A stretch of DNA of 64,000 nt from Collinsella sp. AF25-2LB (GCF_003458415.1 NZ_QRUF01000007.1:1-64000), one strand, 5' to 3'. Shown: positions 38,760 to 48,931, counted from the stretch's first letter. Notes: a model not told the origin generated them from the sequence alone. A program made the numbers and translations.

Positions 38760-41316
38760 CTCAAACATACTTATCACTCATGATCTGGACGGTGCCGCGC
38801 TGGCGGCACCCGTTGATGCCGCACGTCGCAACGGTGCCACGTACAAGACGCGCACGATCGACGATCTGCGCATTAAGGACGATCGCCTGCGCGCCGCCAT
38901 CGAGGGCACGGGACACCTGCTGTTCGACGGCGGCATGGGCACCATGTTGCAGGCCGCTGGCATGAAGGCGGGCGCCCTGCCCGAGCTGCTCAACTTTGAG
39001 GAGCCCCAGGTTATCACTGATATCCAACGTCAATATGTCGAGGCCGGCTGCGACGTGATTACCGCCAACACCTTTGGCGCCAACGCCCACAAGCTCGACG
39101 GTGCCGCCGCCGTGGCAGACGTCTTTGCCGCGGCCGTCGCCTGTGCCCGCGAGGCCGGCGCCCGCTACGTCGCCGGTGACATCGGCCCCATCGGCGCGCT
39201 GCTTCGCCCCCTGGGTACCCTGAGCTTCGACGAGGCCTACGACCTCTTTGCCGAGGAAGTGCGCGCCGGCGTCGCCGCGGGCGTCGACCTCTTTATTATC
39301 GAGACTATGACCGACCTGGCCGAGATCAAGGCGGCGGTCCTCGCCTGCCGCGAGAACTCCGACCTGCCCGTCTTTGCCACCATGACCTTTGAGGAAGACG
39401 GTCGCACCTTCCTGGGAACGAGTCCCGAGGTGGCCGCCATCACGCTCGACGCCATCGGCGCCGACGTTTTGGGCATCAACTGCAGCCAAGGACCGGCCGA
39501 GCTCCGAGGACTCGCAGCACGTATGCTCACCGTTACCGACAAGCCCGTTATGGTGCAGGCCAATGCAGGACTCCCCCATGTGGACGACGACGGCAACACC
39601 GTCTTTGATATCCAGGCCCCCGAATACGCCGAGGCCGTCGCCGGCATGATCGCCGACGGCGTGAGCGTCGTGGGCGGTTGCTGCGGCACCACGCCGGCGC
39701 ACATGGCGGTCTTGCGCACGCTTATCGACAACCACACGCCCAGCCCGCGCCACCGCAAGCCCAGTATGTCGGTCACGAGCGCCCAAACGGTCGTGGACCT
39801 TCCCTGCGACGGCCACAAGATCGCCGTCATCGGCGAGCGCATCAACCCCACCGGCAAAAAGCGCCTGCAGCAGGCCCTGCGCGACGGCGACCTGGACTAC
39901 GTTGTGAGCCAGGGCATCAGCCAGCAGGAACAGGGCGCCGACATTCTGGACGTCAACGTGGGCCTGCCCGAGATCGACGAGGTCAAGATCATCCAACAGG
40001 CGACCGAACAGCTCCAGGGCTCCACGCTGCTGCCGCTGCAGATCGACTCCACCGACCCCGCAGCCGTCGAGGCCGCCGTGCGCCGCTACGCCGGCAAGCC
40101 CATCATCAACTCGGTCAATGGCAAGCAGCAGATCATGGATGAGATCTTTCCGCTGGTCGCCCACTACGGCACCAACGTTGTCGGCCTTACGCTCGACGAA
40201 GGCGGCATCCCCGATACCGCCGAGGCTCGCTTCGCCATCGCCGAGCGCATCGTGGCCGAGGCTGCCCGCTACGGCATCGGACCGGACCGCATCCTCATCG
40301 ACTGCCTGGTCATGACCGCCTCGACCAATCAACGCCAGGCCGAGCAGATCCTACGCGCCATGTCCCTGTGCAAGGAACGCCTGGGCGTTAAATGCGCACT
40401 CGGCGTGTCGAACATCAGCTTTGGCCTGCCTGCCCGCCCGCTGCTGGGCTCGGTCTTTTTGGCCGCCGCTTTTGGCGCGGGCCTGGACGCCCCCATCATG
40501 AACCCGGGTTCCAAGCGCTTTATGGATACCGTCTACAGTTATCGTGTGTTGAGCGTTGAGGACGAGGGCTCGACCGGATACATCGAGCGCTACGCCGGCT
40601 GGACCGATCCGTATAAGATCGCCGCAAACCCGGCAGCAGCTCAGGCCGCATCGACCGACGCCGCGCCCGCTGCTGGCACCGCCGGCGCCGACGGCAACGA
40701 CGACCCCATCCGCCACATGGTCGTCTCGGGCCGCAAAGGCGAGATCGCTGCCGAAACCGAGCGTCTGCTGGCAGACCACGACGCCATGGACCTCATCAAC
40801 AATCACTTTATCCCCGCCCTCGACGAGGTTGGCGTCCTCTTTGACCAGGGCAAGTTCTTCTTGCCGCAGCTTATGGCCTCGGCCGAGGCCGCACGCGTGG
40901 GCTTCGACACCATCAAGCGCCTGATGCCCGCCGGCGAGATTGCCGACAAGGGCAAGATCTGCGTGGCCACCGTCAAAGGCGACATCCACGATATTGGCAA
41001 GAACATCGTCAAAATGCTGCTCGATAACTACGGCTACACCGTCTTTGACCTAGGCCGCGACGTCGACCCGCAAGAGGTGCTCAAGACCGTGCAGGAGCGT
41101 GACATCAAGCTCGTCGGCCTCTCGGCGCTTATGACTACCACGGTCGTCGCCATGGAAGAGACCATCAAGCTGCTTCATGCCGAGGTGCCGGGCGTCAAGA
41201 TCATCGTAGGCGGCGCCGTACTCACCCCCGAATACGCCAAGCAGATCGGCGCGGACTACTACGCCAAGGACGCCGCCGAAAGCGCGCGCATCGCCGAAGA
41301 GGTCTTTGGGCAGTAA
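38743..41316 (+). CDS. metH: Cobalamin-dependent methionine synthase lacking the activation domain
   Basis: The 857-residue chain carries the homocysteine domain (zinc ligands C247, C313, C314 in GGCCGTT), the pterin domain (IGERINPTGKK onward, about 365-620), the helical cap and the B12 domain with DIHDIG (747-752; H749 is the cobalt ligand). E. coli MetH has about 1227 residues because it also carries the activation domain, encoded here at 35,722. An Ala-rich linker is at about 628-655. ATG 38743 or 38749 may be used; both lie within the end of the DUF4928 gene, so expression is coupled to the restriction genes. Confidence 0.93.
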   Translation: MHMANSSNILITHDLDGAALAAPVDAARRNGATYKTRTIDDLRIKDDRLRAAIEGTGHLLFDGGMGTMLQAAGMKAGALPELLNFEEPQVITDIQRQYVEAGCDVITANTFGANAHKLDGAAAVADVFAAAVACAREAGARYVAGDIGPIGALLRPLGTLSFDEAYDLFAEEVRAGVAAGVDLFIIETMTDLAEIKAAVLACRENSDLPVFATMTFEEDGRTFLGTSPEVAAITLDAIGADVLGINCSQGPAELRGLAARMLTVTDKPVMVQANAGLPHVDDDGNTVFDIQAPEYAEAVAGMIADGVSVVGGCCGTTPAHMAVLRTLIDNHTPSPRHRKPSMSVTSAQTVVDLPCDGHKIAVIGERINPTGKKRLQQALRDGDLDYVVSQGISQQEQGADILDVNVGLPEIDEVKIIQQATEQLQGSTLLPLQIDSTDPAAVEAAVRRYAGKPIINSVNGKQQIMDEIFPLVAHYGTNVVGLTLDEGGIPDTAEARFAIAERIVAEAARYGIGPDRILIDCLVMTASTNQRQAEQILRAMSLCKERLGVKCALGVSNISFGLPARPLLGSVFLAAAFGAGLDAPIMNPGSKRFMDTVYSYRVLSVEDEGSTGYIERYAGWTDPYKIAANPAAAQAASTDAAPAAGTAGADGNDDPIRHMVVSGRKGEIAAETERLLADHDAMDLINNHFIPALDEVGVLFDQGKFFLPQLMASAEAARVGFDTIKRLMPAGEIADKGKICVATVKGDIHDIGKNIVKMLLDNYGYTVFDLGRDVDPQEVLKTVQERDIKLVGLSALMTTTVVAMEETIKLLHAEVPGVKIIVGGAVLTPEYAKQIGADYYAKDAAESARIAEEVFGQ

Positions 41317-41341
41317 CACAACGGAAACAACCGAGCACCAA

Positions 41342-41379
41342 AACGTGCCGCACGCGCCACTTGGCACGTGCGGCACGTT
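41342..41379. terminator. Hairpin between metH and the UPF0210 gene
   Basis: AACGTGCCGCACG pairs perfectly with CGTGCGGCACGTT (13 bp, 12-base loop). No T run follows closely, so it may be a weak terminator or a regulatory site for the gene 46 bp downstream. Confidence 0.55.
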
Positions 41380-41424
41380 AGAATAGAAAAGATTATGCTC
41401 GTTTTGGCAGATAGGAGCGCAAGG

Positions 41425-42789
41425 ATGGCGATCACACCCGCAGAAATCGCGGAAACCCGCGGCATGGTTGAGGAGCAGAACCTCGACATCAGGACCATCA
41501 CCATGGGTGTTTCGCTCATGGGTTGCGGTGACGAGAACCTCGACCGCATGTGCACGAAGATCTACGACCACGTGACGCACACGGCTGAGCATCTGGTCGA
41601 GACCGCCGAGAACCTCGAGCGCGAGTACGGTATCCCCATCGTCAACAAGCGCGTTTCCGTCACCCCGGTGGCGCAGATCGCCGCGTGCTGCAAGGATGAG
41701 GACCTCACCCCCATCGCGCACGCCCTCGACCGCGCGGCTGAGACGCTCGGCATCGATTACCTGGGCGGCTTCTCCGCGCTCGTCCAGAAGGGCATCGGCG
41801 ACGCCGACCGCCGCGTCATCCAGTCCATCCCCCAGGCGCTCGCCACCACCAGCCGCGTCTGCTCCAGCGTCAACGTCGCCAGCCTGCGTGCCGGCATCAA
41901 CATGGACGCTGTGCTCATGGCCGCCCAGACCATCATCGATGCCGCCAAGCTCACGGCCGACCAGGATTCCGTCGGCGCTTCCAAGTTTGTCTGCTTTGCC
42001 AACATGGTCGAGGACTCCCCGTTTATGGCGGGCGCCGTCCACGGCGGTGGCGAGGCCGACGCCGTCATCAACGTAGGCGTCTCGGGCCCCGGCGTTATGG
42101 CCGCAGCCCTGGAGACGCTGCCCGACTCCGCATCGATGATGGAAGTCGCCGAGAAGATTAAGCAGACCGCCTTTAAGATCACCCGCGCCGGCGAGCTCAT
42201 GAGCCGCGAGGCCGCCCATCGCCTGGGTGTCGAGAAGGGCATTGTCGACCTCTCGCTGGCTCCCACGCCTGCCATCGGCGACTCCGTCGCGCGCATCCTC
42301 GAGATCATCGGCGTGGGCACCTGCGGTGGCCCGGGCACGACCTGCGCGCTCGCCATGCTCAACGATGCCGTCAAGAAGGGCGGCGTCATGGCCAGCTCCA
42401 GCGTGGGCGGTCTCTCGGGCGCCTTTATCCCCGTGTCCGAGGACGCCGGCATGATCGCCGCCGTCGAGGCCGGCGCGCTTTCGCTCGAGAAGCTCGAGGC
42501 CATGACCTGCGTGTGCTCCGTTGGCCTGGACATGATCGCCATCCCCGGCGACACCCCGGTCGAGACCATCGCCGGCATCATCGCCGACGAGATGGCCATC
42601 GGCGTCATCAACAACAAGACCACGGCCGTCCGCGTGATCCCCGCCATCGGCAAGGGCGTGGGCGACTGCGTCGAGTATGGCGGCCTGTTTGGCCGTGCGC
42701 CCATCATGCCGGTGAACCCCAACGCCGGCACCGTGCTTGCCCACCGCGGCGGACGCTTCCCGGCACCGCTGAACTCGCTGAAGAACTAG
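41425..42789 (+). CDS. UPF0210 (PFL/DUF711) family protein
   Basis: The 454-residue protein is highly conserved across Gram-positive bacteria, but its function is unknown. Family marks include the N-terminal [14 protein letters not shown], a glycine-rich centre ([36 protein letters not shown]) and the ending [16 protein letters not shown]. It folds like glycyl radical enzymes without their radical motif. ATG 41425 has AGGAG upstream. The ACT-domain partner that usually precedes it is not seen here. Its stop is 17 bases before the structured element at 42,807. Confidence 0.88.
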   Translation: MAITPAEIAETRGMVEEQNLDIRTITMGVSLMGCGDENLDRMCTKIYDHVTHTAEHLVETAENLEREYGIPIVNKRVSVTPVAQIAACCKDEDLTPIAHALDRAAETLGIDYLGGFSALVQKGIGDADRRVIQSIPQALATTSRVCSSVNVASLRAGINMDAVLMAAQTIIDAAKLTADQDSVGASKFVCFANMVEDSPFMAGAVHGGGEADAVINVGVSGPGVMAAALETLPDSASMMEVAEKIKQTAFKITRAGELMSREAAHRLGVEKGIVDLSLAPTPAIGDSVARILEIIGVGTCGGPGTTCALAMLNDAVKKGGVMASSSVGGLSGAFIPVSEDAGMIAAVEAGALSLEKLEAMTCVCSVGLDMIAIPGDTPVETIAGIIADEMAIGVINNKTTAVRVIPAIGKGVGDCVEYGGLFGRAPIMPVNPNAGTVLAHRGGRFPAPLNSLKN

Positions 42790-42806
42790 CTGAGGGGGAC
42801 TGGCGA

Positions 42807-42940
42807 GGAGCCCCGGGGAGGGCAAATATATAAGGTCGCCTGCTCGGACAGTCCTGACTCGCACGGAGAGCACATTAAGTGCTCTCCGGCTCGTGCGGAA
42901 CTCGCGATCGACCTTATATATTTGCCCTCCCCGGGGCTCC
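42807..42940 (+). ncRNA. Structured 3'-UTR element, copy 1 (conserved core, variable outer stem)
   Basis: A perfect 32-bp outer stem (42807-42838 with 42909-42940) encloses the strand CGGACAGTCCTGACTC (42845-42860), an inner hairpin (CGGAGAGCAC/GTGCTCTCCG with loop ATTAA, extended by CGCACG/CGTGCG) and the strand TCGTGCGGAACTC (42891-42903). Both strands recur exactly in copy 2 at 58,553, while stems differ. It lies 17 bases after the UPF0210 stop, in the same sense. Confidence 0.7.
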
Positions 42941-43057
42941 CGCACAACGGAACCTCAGTTGGGTTCTATCCCGTATGGCAGTCGCTTCGCTCCTGCCCGC
43001 CTTGGTTGTGAGGGCGATTTGGCGTTGGAACGGTTCTTTTTCTGATATATGCTGGTT

Positions 43058-43089
43058 GCGGCTCTTCTTTTGGGAGGAGTCGCTTTTTT
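43058..43089 (+). terminator. Probable terminator before the methyltransferase gene
   Basis: GCGGCTC and GAGTCGC-type arms (43058-43083) form an imperfect stem followed by TTTTTT. It lies beyond structured element copy 1 and probably ends the UPF0210 transcript. Confidence 0.55.
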
Positions 43090-43108
43090 GTTGCTAGGAG
43101 GTTAGCCC

Positions 43109-43996
43109 GTGGTTGAAGGGGATGCTCGCTCTGAGCTTCTTTCTGCGGATTGGAATGGCGAATGGATGCGCCTGCAAGCTGGTCGGCATCGGGCTGATGA
43201 TTCTTTTGAGTGGGATAAACGGGCTCGGCATTTTCGGCCGCTTGAGACTGCTCCTTATGCCCGGGATTTTATAAAGTTGTTGGCGATTGAGCCCGGCGAG
43301 TCCGTGCTGGATATGGGGTGTGGGGCTGGGTCGATTGCTATTCCGCTTGCTCAGGCTGGGCATTCCGTGATTGCTGCCGACTTCTCTCCTGCCATGTTGG
43401 GCACGCTTGATGCCGGCATTGAGTATTACGGGCTCGAAGATCTTATTACGCCGCTTGAGCTTGCTTGGGATGATGATTGGGATTTGGTTGGACCGGTCGC
43501 GAAAGCGGTGGATGTTGCCTTTGCCAGTCGGTCGGTTACGACGACCAATCTAAAAGATGCGCTTGCCAAGCTCGACCGCACGGCTCGTCGGCGTTGTGCT
43601 GTCACGATGGTCGCCAACTCCAGCCCGCGCTATGACCTGCACCTGATGAACGCCATCGGTGCCTCGGTTACCTGCAGTAATGGCTTTGTGTATGCTTTTA
43701 ATATCCTCATTCAGATGGGTGCCCTGCCGCAGGTTACGTACTTTGAATCGCCTCGTCGCGATACCTTCGATAACCTTGAAGCGGGCGTAGCAGATTTTTC
43801 CCGTATGCTCGAGCATGGCAACGAGGATAAGGTCGACCGTCTGCGCGACTACATCGCCCAGCACATGATTGAGAACCCCCATGCCGGTGAGCCGGGCTCC
43901 AAGGGTGTGCCGCAGGGACGCTATATGCTCGACCACGTCCGCAAGGTCCGTTGGGCGTTTATTGCATGGGAGCCGGTCTCTGCACCCCGCTCATAG
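43109..43996 (+). CDS. Class I SAM-dependent methyltransferase
   Basis: The 295-residue protein has the SAM motif I VLDMGCGAGSIAIPLA (about 66-81) with the following acidic AADFSPAML. The substrate is unknown. The GTG start at 43109 has AGGAGG ten bases upstream. It has no operon partner. The N-terminal 60 residues are family-specific (DSFEWDKRARHFR). Confidence 0.8.
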   Translation: MVEGDARSELLSADWNGEWMRLQAGRHRADDSFEWDKRARHFRPLETAPYARDFIKLLAIEPGESVLDMGCGAGSIAIPLAQAGHSVIAADFSPAMLGTLDAGIEYYGLEDLITPLELAWDDDWDLVGPVAKAVDVAFASRSVTTTNLKDALAKLDRTARRRCAVTMVANSSPRYDLHLMNAIGASVTCSNGFVYAFNILIQMGALPQVTYFESPRRDTFDNLEAGVADFSRMLEHGNEDKVDRLRDYIAQHMIENPHAGEPGSKGVPQGRYMLDHVRKVRWAFIAWEPVSAPRS

Positions 43997-44154
43997 CCTG
44001 TTCGCAGCCCGCACTGCCCACTCACTCGGCATCCGCATTCTTTTTGAACTGGGCAAACGCGCTCCACACCGCACCGTTCCTGCGCTATCGTGGGACAGCT
44101 CACGTAAATTAAGGCCCCGTCGCGGGGCGCCCCATACATAGAAAGCGAGAACCC

Positions 44155-44454
44155 ATGGCACTGACAGGAGCACAGGTCAAGCAGCTTCGCAGCATGGCCC
44201 ATCACCTCAACCCCGTCATCATCATCGGTAAGTCCGATGTCAACGAGGGCACCGTCGAGCAGACGGTCGCCTACCTGGAGAAGCACGAGCTCGTTAAGTG
44301 CTCCGTGCTCGATGGCTCCAGCCTTTCCGCCCGCGAGGCCGCCGAGGAGCTCGCCGAGCGTTGCCACGCCGAGGTCGTCCAGGTCATCGGCCGCAAGTTC
44401 TCACTGTATCGCGAGTCCTCGCGCAAGGACATCGAGAAGATCAAGCTCGTCTAA
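44155..44454 (+). CDS. yhbY: CRM-domain RNA-binding protein YhbY
   Basis: This 99-residue protein is a single CRM domain: LTGAQVKQLRSMAHHLNPVI followed by the GKSD loop, and a C-terminal VIGRKFSLYRES. YhbY associates with the pre-50S ribosomal subunit. ATG 44155 follows AGAAAGCGAG. It is followed by a strong terminator. Confidence 0.93.
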   Translation: MALTGAQVKQLRSMAHHLNPVIIIGKSDVNEGTVEQTVAYLEKHELVKCSVLDGSSLSAREAAEELAERCHAEVVQVIGRKFSLYRESSRKDIEKIKLV

Positions 44455-44491
44455 GAGCCAATGATCCGGCGATCCAACACATAGCAAGCTT

Positions 44492-44526
44492 ACGGGTGCC
44501 CAAGTACTTCGGGCGCCCGTTTTTTA
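44492..44526 (+). terminator. Terminator after yhbY
   Basis: ACGGGTGCCC pairs with GGGCGCCCGT (one G-T pair) and TTTTTT follows. The convergent regulator gene ends inside it. Confidence 0.85.
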
Positions 44527-47523
44527 TCGCTCGACCAGCACGCGATTGAGCCGCCCCTCCACCAAGCGCTCGTATAGACGCCGCGTCTCGGGCTCGGGCA
44601 CGCCATTGACCTGCTCCCTCAGGTGGTGCATATGCCCGCTGTACAGCTCGACGATATCGCGCCGCCGCCCCGCCGCACTGTAGACGCGCATGGCGCAGCG
44701 CACCATATCCTCACGCGCCGTTTCCTGTCGAAGCCCCGACTCCGCCAGCCAAATCGCCGACTGCAGATCGTTTTCTTCTAGAGCGGCATTTGCTCCCTTA
44801 ATCATGCAATCGATGTACTTTGACTGCATAATGCGCCGCATGCGCAAAAAGTAGGTGGGATTACAGCCATTGGGAACATACAGCGGTCCGGCATAAAGCT
44901 GCTCAATCTTAAGGCACAGCTCAACTAAATGGGGCCCGCGCGCACCCGTGCGATTTCCCAAAACCTCGCGGCTTATCTGGTCAAACAGCCGTACATCGGT
45001 CTTGACGTAGTCGCCGTTGAGCCCAATGCATTCATTTTGGATGAGCACGCACGACTTGCCATCCGGCGTCGGTCCCAAAGCCGACCGCAAGCGCGATATC
45101 GTCGAGTACAGGTTGTTGCGGGCGCTATTAAACTCGGCATGGGGCCACAGCTCCATGGCCAGCGTCTCACGATCGACGAGCGCATCCATGCCCAGCGCAA
45201 GCCGCTCGGCAAGCGTCGCCGCCTTCTTGCGGCGCCACATTTTGTCCGTGATGGGAAACCCATCGCGCTCGGCGCGAAACGCACCAAACATGCGAATCTC
45301 GATATGGTCGATGGTATCAACGGCTTCAACCTCGCCGGCCTGGAACAGGCGCTCGCCCTCTCCTTCCAAATCGTCGCGCAGCGAGTACCGCGACAGCTCG
45401 CGCACGGGAAGCTTCTTGCGTATCCTGCCCGCCGGCTCGCCCAGACAATGCATGGCAAGGCGCGCAAAGAGCCGATACGATGGCTCTAGAATCCCCGCAC
45501 GATTCATGGACATCCAGGCCGCAAGATCGCTGTCTCGGCCCGCACAGGCCAAATGCAGCGCCACCATCCAGGCCTCCGCTCCACCAACCTGCGTCTGGCT
45601 TATATCGAGCAACTCCGCTTCCTCGCGCACCGAAACCATCGAGGTGTTACGCAGATATGCCGCGCGCTCCAGCAGCAATGCGTTATCGCGCATGTACGCA
45701 ATCGACTCCTCGGCAAGTTTGAGCACTTGGACCGCACGGAACTTTGCATTAACCGGCCGTCCCTCTGCCAGCGACTGCCAGCCTTCTAGCAACAGCCCAA
45801 ACAGCTGAATCTGGTTGTCGCGCATGCGCACGGCAAAACGATCGAGCTCGTTGAACGCCGCATCGTCGGTTACCGGCAAGCCGGAAAGGAGCCGCCGTGC
45901 CGCCAACACCATGCGCACCCAGATAGCCATCGCCTTAAGTCCACGTACGTCGAGCGCCTCCCGCACCACCGTCATCTCGTCGTCGCGCTCGTCGGTTCCC
46001 GCAAACGACCCATCAAAGAGCTCCACCAGCATGCTATCGGCCCGTATAACAATCCCCGCGATGTCGAGCTCGCAGTCATAGGCCTTGCTCGTTTTGAGCT
46101 GCTGTAGAACGCCGCTGTCATCTCCCCGTTCGGTCAGGCAGCGCTTGACCTCGATATGCGCAGACAACATATCGAGTGCGGTGTGAGATGCCTCGATTTC
46201 TGGCACGGCCAGGTTCGTAGGAAGCCCAAGCCCGTTGTCCCCATAGCAAACAGCCGTCAGTGTCTGGGCCACCCTCCATGAAACAGGGTCTATTTCGCAG
46301 GCCGCCCGTTCGCCCCCGCATTCGATGACCGATGCCATATAGCGAGCGAGCTTTGTATTGGACACGCTGACCGCTGCCAGATATACGCCAAGCGCTTCGG
46401 CAGGCGTTGGCTCTGGAGCCGGATCGTCGGCATCGATCGTGCCCAGCGCCGCTCGGCAGATATCGGCCCCGTGCCCCGTCAGAGCCAGATCGACCCCATA
46501 CTGCCCAGCAAGTTCAAGGACCGCTTCACGGTCCAGAAAGGCGTCCGCCAGGCCCATCGCCGCATCGCATCGGCCCGCCTTAAGCAAAATCCGGGCCGCC
46601 CTCGGAACAAGTTCGGGGCGAACCTCGGCCACCAACTTACGCAAGCGCAAGCGTCCGTTATCCTCCGTGCCCAGACACGTAAAACTCCGCTCGGCGGGAT
46701 CCAAGCCAAAGATCGGGTAGTCGCGTACAAAGTAGGACTGGTCGACCATCGACAGCCTCACCCCACAGGCCTCGAGTTCTGCGATATTGCCCTCGCCCAT
46801 CAAAACCATGAGACATGCCACGCAAAACAGCGCATTATTGTCGAGTGAAGCCAGATCGGCAAGTGCCGCGCCATACACGTTGACAATCTCGTTTTCGAGC
46901 AGGCCGGCTACGTCGCCTTGGCCATACAGACCTGTCTGCAATGCCGAAACGAGCTCGGGCACGCCCTGCGTGAGCTGATAAAAGTCGAGCGATGTGCTGA
47001 TCGAAAACGCCGATGCCCACGCCGAATACTCATAGGCATGCACCTTGAGCATCTGCGCATTGATCTTAACCGAATCGCCCAGCCCATGAATCAGCTGACG
47101 ATTTGAAGGACGGCAGGAGATAAAGACCCCTACCCCCATAGCGCGCAGGCCGCGAATCCTGTCGATGAGGTCTTCGGTATCGTGCTGATCGAGGTTTGGC
47201 ACATTATCAATCGCGATAAGGGAGTGCGGTTTGTCTTTGAGTTCTTCGGTAACCACCTCGAGCTGCATAAACACCTCGCGCCCAATGGCACGATCGGCCT
47301 CGATAATCCGCACGGGGCCTCGCGTCGGGTCGCATTTAACCTCATGGGTGTACTGCAGCAGCACCGAGGTCTTCCCAAACCCGTCGGGCGCATAAAGAAC
47401 CACGATGCCGGCCTTTCGGCCCTTGGCGATAAGCTCATTCATCAAGCGTTCGCGTCGCACCATATAGCCTCCGCCCAGCGGCATCAGCTCGAGGTCGTCT
47501 ATACCGCTCAAATCATTTACCAT
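44524..47523 (-). CDS. Large ATPase-linked transcriptional regulator with C-terminal BTAD domain
   Basis: The 999-residue protein has a STAND-type N-terminal ATPase (Walker A APDGFGKTS at 45-53, LIAIDNVPNLD as Walker B) and a long helical middle. From about 741 it has an OmpR/SARP-like winged helix (EIRMFGAFRAERDG; ARNNLYSTISRLRSALG), then a bacterial transcriptional activator domain to about 990. The layout is like MalT/SARP activators, except that the DNA-binding domain belongs to the SARP class rather than LuxR. ATG 47523 has GAGGAGC. It stands alone; the target genes are unknown. Confidence 0.85.
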   Translation of the reverse strand: MVNDLSGIDDLELMPLGGGYMVRRERLMNELIAKGRKAGIVVLYAPDGFGKTSVLLQYTHEVKCDPTRGPVRIIEADRAIGREVFMQLEVVTEELKDKPHSLIAIDNVPNLDQHDTEDLIDRIRGLRAMGVGVFISCRPSNRQLIHGLGDSVKINAQMLKVHAYEYSAWASAFSISTSLDFYQLTQGVPELVSALQTGLYGQGDVAGLLENEIVNVYGAALADLASLDNNALFCVACLMVLMGEGNIAELEACGVRLSMVDQSYFVRDYPIFGLDPAERSFTCLGTEDNGRLRLRKLVAEVRPELVPRAARILLKAGRCDAAMGLADAFLDREAVLELAGQYGVDLALTGHGADICRAALGTIDADDPAPEPTPAEALGVYLAAVSVSNTKLARYMASVIECGGERAACEIDPVSWRVAQTLTAVCYGDNGLGLPTNLAVPEIEASHTALDMLSAHIEVKRCLTERGDDSGVLQQLKTSKAYDCELDIAGIVIRADSMLVELFDGSFAGTDERDDEMTVVREALDVRGLKAMAIWVRMVLAARRLLSGLPVTDDAAFNELDRFAVRMRDNQIQLFGLLLEGWQSLAEGRPVNAKFRAVQVLKLAEESIAYMRDNALLLERAAYLRNTSMVSVREEAELLDISQTQVGGAEAWMVALHLACAGRDSDLAAWMSMNRAGILEPSYRLFARLAMHCLGEPAGRIRKKLPVRELSRYSLRDDLEGEGERLFQAGEVEAVDTIDHIEIRMFGAFRAERDGFPITDKMWRRKKAATLAERLALGMDALVDRETLAMELWPHAEFNSARNNLYSTISRLRSALGPTPDGKSCVLIQNECIGLNGDYVKTDVRLFDQISREVLGNRTGARGPHLVELCLKIEQLYAGPLYVPNGCNPTYFLRMRRIMQSKYIDCMIKGANAALEENDLQSAIWLAESGLRQETAREDMVRCAMRVYSAAGRRRDIVELYSGHMHHLREQVNGVPEPETRRLYERLVEGRLNRVLVER

Positions 47524-47910
47524 GCCCGCTCCTCAACTCGACCGTATGGACACTGTAGCCGCAAGACCATACAAGCCGCGCTATGAATAGAGCGACCTTG
47601 TGTTTTAGGTTGTCTTTTGGTACGCAAGCGGCAAGTTTTTGTACAGCGAGGGCCGATTGTTATTAATCCCCCGACTAATCGGTCTTTAAGCAGGTAAATG
47701 AGCTTGTCAGCTTGTCCCATCTAAGCGGCAGTGTAACGCAGATGAACAAGGTTCAGCCATGTCATTCAACTCGCCTAGCACCCGCTACCGTCTACGACCT
47801 TCTAGTGGCATTTTTGCATAGAATCTGGTATGGAATGAATCAAGCTGTTGGACATCTGGCGTTCGTCAAGCTTGCGGCAAGATTTTGGTCAAGTGGGCAA
47901 AAAGGGATAG
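47524..47910. other. Intergenic region upstream of the BTAD regulator
   Basis: No gene or clear repeat is seen. The part nearest 47,524 is the regulator's promoter; AT-rich stretches occur near 47,600-47,680. A short open frame at 47,712-48,071 is not supported, because it runs antisense into nagB. Confidence 0.35.
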
Positions 47911-47939
47911 CAAAAAGGCCCCCGCAAAGCGGAGGCCTT
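47911..47939 (-). terminator. Terminator after nagB
   Basis: AAGGCCCCCGC and GCGGAGGCCTT form a stem with one mismatch, followed on the minus strand by TTTTTGC. Confidence 0.8.
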
Positions 47940-47971
47940 AGACAAGGCTATGTCGAGCTGCAGGATTCGCG

Positions 47972-48700
47972 CTACTCGCAGAGCGAAAGGGCGGCCTCGT
48001 CGGCAACGACAACGCAGTTGGTGTGCAGCTGCAGGATCGAAGCCGGGCACTCGGGCGTAACCGGACCATAGCACATGTCATGCACGGCCTGAGCCTTGGC
48101 CTCGCCGTTGGCGACGACCAGGATCATGCGGGCATACATGATGGTCTGGGTACCCATGGTGTAGGCCTGACGGGGAACATCGTCGATGCTGTCGAACAGG
48201 CGGCTGTTGGCCTGAATGGTGCTCTCGGTGAGGTCGACGCAGTGCGTGCCCTTGGAGAAGTGGTCATCGGGCTCGTTGAAGCCAATGTGGCCGTTGTTGC
48301 CAATGCCGAGCAGCTGCAGATCCGGATAACCGGCGTCGGCGACAATCTTGTCGTACTCAGAGCAGGCAGCGGCGGCGTCGGGGTTGGAACCGTCGGGCAC
48401 ATGCGTGTTGTTCAGGTCGATGTTGATGTGATCGAAGAAGTTCTCACGCATGAAGTAGTGATAGCTCTGGGGATCGTCGTGCGAAAGGCCGCGATACTCG
48501 TCCAGGTTGTAGGTGCTGACCTCGGCAAAGTCGACGTCGCCCTTCTCGTACCAAGCAGCGAGCTGCTTGTAGGCACCGATCGGGGTGGAGCCGGTGGCAA
48601 GGCCCAGTACACAGTCGGGCTTGAGGATAACCTGGGCCGAGATGATATTGGCGGCCTTGCGGCTCATATCCTCGTAGTCTTTAGCTTTAATGATCTTCAT
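47972..48700 (-). CDS. nagB: Glucosamine-6-phosphate deaminase
   Basis: The 242-residue enzyme turns glucosamine-6-phosphate into fructose-6-phosphate and ammonia. D67 (NLDEY) is the ring-opening base; GIGNNGHIGFNEP carries H138 and E143, with Asn in place of the second Asp of the E. coli enzyme, as in Bacillus NagB. The sugar-phosphate loop is GLATGSTPIG. No allosteric C-terminal extension is present, as in short NagB types. The start at 48700 has AAAGGA. No nagA is in the window. Confidence 0.95.
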   Translation of the reverse strand: MKIIKAKDYEDMSRKAANIISAQVILKPDCVLGLATGSTPIGAYKQLAAWYEKGDVDFAEVSTYNLDEYRGLSHDDPQSYHYFMRENFFDHINIDLNNTHVPDGSNPDAAAACSEYDKIVADAGYPDLQLLGIGNNGHIGFNEPDDHFSKGTHCVDLTESTIQANSRLFDSIDDVPRQAYTMGTQTIMYARMILVVANGEAKAQAVHDMCYGPVTPECPASILQLHTNCVVVADEAALSLCE

Positions 48701-48897
48701 TACGCGTCCTTTCTCGTACAAGAGAGGCAAGGCTCCCTTACAAGCACTTGCCCGCGGCCCGCGTCGGCCGCAACCAACGTGTGCGGCCACCAGGGCGAGG
48801 TCGCGTAATGTATGTGTCTCGTGTCTAGCCGCGTCGAGGCCCCTGCCCGTCCACGGTGACCCAAAGCTGTTTAGCTTCGGACAAATCTCATCTTGCC

Positions 48898-48931
48898 ACG
48901 GAGGGCGTCCTCTTTCAAGGGCGCCCTCCGT
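48898..48931. terminator. Hairpin after the EIIA gene
   Basis: ACGGAGGGCG pairs with CGCCCTCCGT, with extra inner pairing. No strong T run is present; it is still the only hairpin after the EIIA stop. Confidence 0.6.

Noticed and set aside
42807..42940. Retron or group II intron relic as explanation of the structured element
   Set aside because: No reverse transcriptase is nearby, and the two conserved strands do not match msr-msd or intron domain V features I know.
47712..48071. 119-codon frame upstream of and overlapping nagB
   Set aside because: It runs antisense into nagB, has no ribosome site and no protein-like features.
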